Below are positions 4,826-5,185 of a stretch of DNA of 5,185 bases, piece by piece. Under the pieces are notes generated by a model. It saw only the letters and a list, made by a program, of their open reading frames with translations, did no database searches and was not told where the DNA came from. Made by a program: the position numbers and the translations under genes. This DNA is from an uncultured Clostridia bacterium (GTDB lineage Bacteria > Bacillota > Clostridia > Christensenellales > Aristaeellaceae): the NCBI GenBank assembly GCA_947600345.1, contig CANQGC010000213.1:1-5185 (forward strand). The letters run 5' to 3'. Within the stretch, counting starts at the first letter, position 1; each line of letters opens with the position of its first letter.

Positions 4826-4866
4826 AAAAGGGAAACCGTCGCGGATTCGCGGTGGTTTCCCTTTTC
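4826..4866. terminator. Strong bidirectional terminator
   Basis: AAAAGGGAAACC (4826-4837) pairs perfectly with GGTTTCCCTTTT (4854-4865). The stem continues through two G-T wobbles and four GC pairs to a GATT tetraloop (4844-4847), 18 bp in all. The A/T ends give a U tail on both strands. It separates the convergent coiled-coil protein gene and thiC. Confidence 0.88.
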
Positions 4867-4880
4867 ATAGTACCGAATTG

Positions 4881-5185
4881 TCACAGTATGTCGATGTGCT
4901 CGCCCGCCAGGGCCTTGTTCATGCTGCGCACGGCGCAGAACTTGCCGCACATGGAGCAGGTGTCGTCGTGCTCCGGGGAGCGGTCGGCGCGGATGGCGCG
5001 GGCGGTGTCCGGGTCGATGGCGCAGGCCCACTGGGCCTCCCAGTCCAGCTTGCGCCGGGCTTCGGCCATCTTGTCATCCATCTCCCGCGCGCCACGAATT
5101 CCCTTGGCGATGTCCGCCGCATGGGCCGCGATCTTCGAGGCGATGATAGCCGGACAGATTGGACAGCTTGCGCCGATGGACGAGG
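4881..5185 (-). CDS. thiC: Phosphomethylpyrimidine synthase ThiC, C-terminal part (runs off right edge)
   Basis: The frame is open from the right edge to a TGA at 4883-4881. It contains IIASKIAAHAADIAKG, then KMAEARRKLDWEAQ, then AIDP, and ends DDTCSMCGKFCAVRSMNK plus about ten residues. These are hallmarks of the C-terminal end of ThiC, the radical SAM-type enzyme that converts aminoimidazole ribotide into HMP phosphate for thiamine. The cluster-binding cysteines appear as CSMCGKFC, that is CX2CX3C, one residue shorter than the CX2CX4C (CSMCGPxFC) I know from many bacterial enzymes; the same short form is, from memory, seen in some clostridial and archaeal proteins. The leftmost coded residues in the window (SSIGASCPICPA, about 5183-5148) do not look like the usual ThiC sequence there. 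Any upstream TPP riboswitch would be outside the window. Confidence 0.88.
   Translation of the reverse strand, partial: SSIGASCPICPAIIASKIAAHAADIAKGIRGAREMDDKMAEARRKLDWEAQWACAIDPDTARAIRADRSPEHDDTCSMCGKFCAVRSMNKALAGEHIDIL

Overview
The window looks like a chromosomal piece of a GC-rich Firmicute, probably a gut-type member of the Clostridia. The basis is the style of the flanking housekeeping genes (a deoxynucleoside kinase start and a clostridial-type ThiC end), strong GGAGG ribosome binding sites, sigma-A-like promoters and many intrinsic terminators. No taxonomic marker gene is present, so this is inference.

Layout. (1) 1-166, minus strand: the first 55 codons of a deoxynucleoside kinase running off the left edge. 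(2) 167-334: a divergent promoter region with extended -10 promoters on both strands and an operator-like inverted repeat over the rightward -10. (3) 335-1459, plus: a complete radical SAM protein of an uncharacterised family. (4) 1460-1887: non-coding, with a 129-bp tandem duplication beginning right after the radical SAM stop codon; each copy carries a terminator hairpin, and a third hairpin with a T-rich tail follows. (5) 1888-3309, minus: an exported protein made of twelve 36-residue Sel1 repeats behind a signal peptide. (6) 3310-3825: leader and promoter of the Sel1 gene, then a decayed stretch holding the C-terminal end of an IS3-family transposase (minus) and, facing it, a short plus-strand reading frame whose last residues match the C-terminus of the radical SAM protein. 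(7) 3826-4793: a divergent pair, a small XRE/Cro-type repressor (minus) and a 209-residue coiled-coil protein with two membrane segments (plus). They share a 113-bp intergenic region with a strong promoter and a palindrome filling its -35/-10 spacer. (8) 4826-4865: a strong bidirectional terminator. (9) 4881-5185, minus: the C-terminal end of thiC.

How the genes relate. The flanks are core metabolism (nucleotide salvage, thiamine synthesis). The middle looks accessory: a repeat-expanded secreted protein, an insertion-sequence relic and a regulator/membrane-protein pair. The pair is the best candidate for an undescribed two-gene unit, since regulator, promoter and likely operator sit together. 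Nothing here amounts to a proven new system; CRISPR arrays, tRNAs and rRNAs were looked for and not seen.
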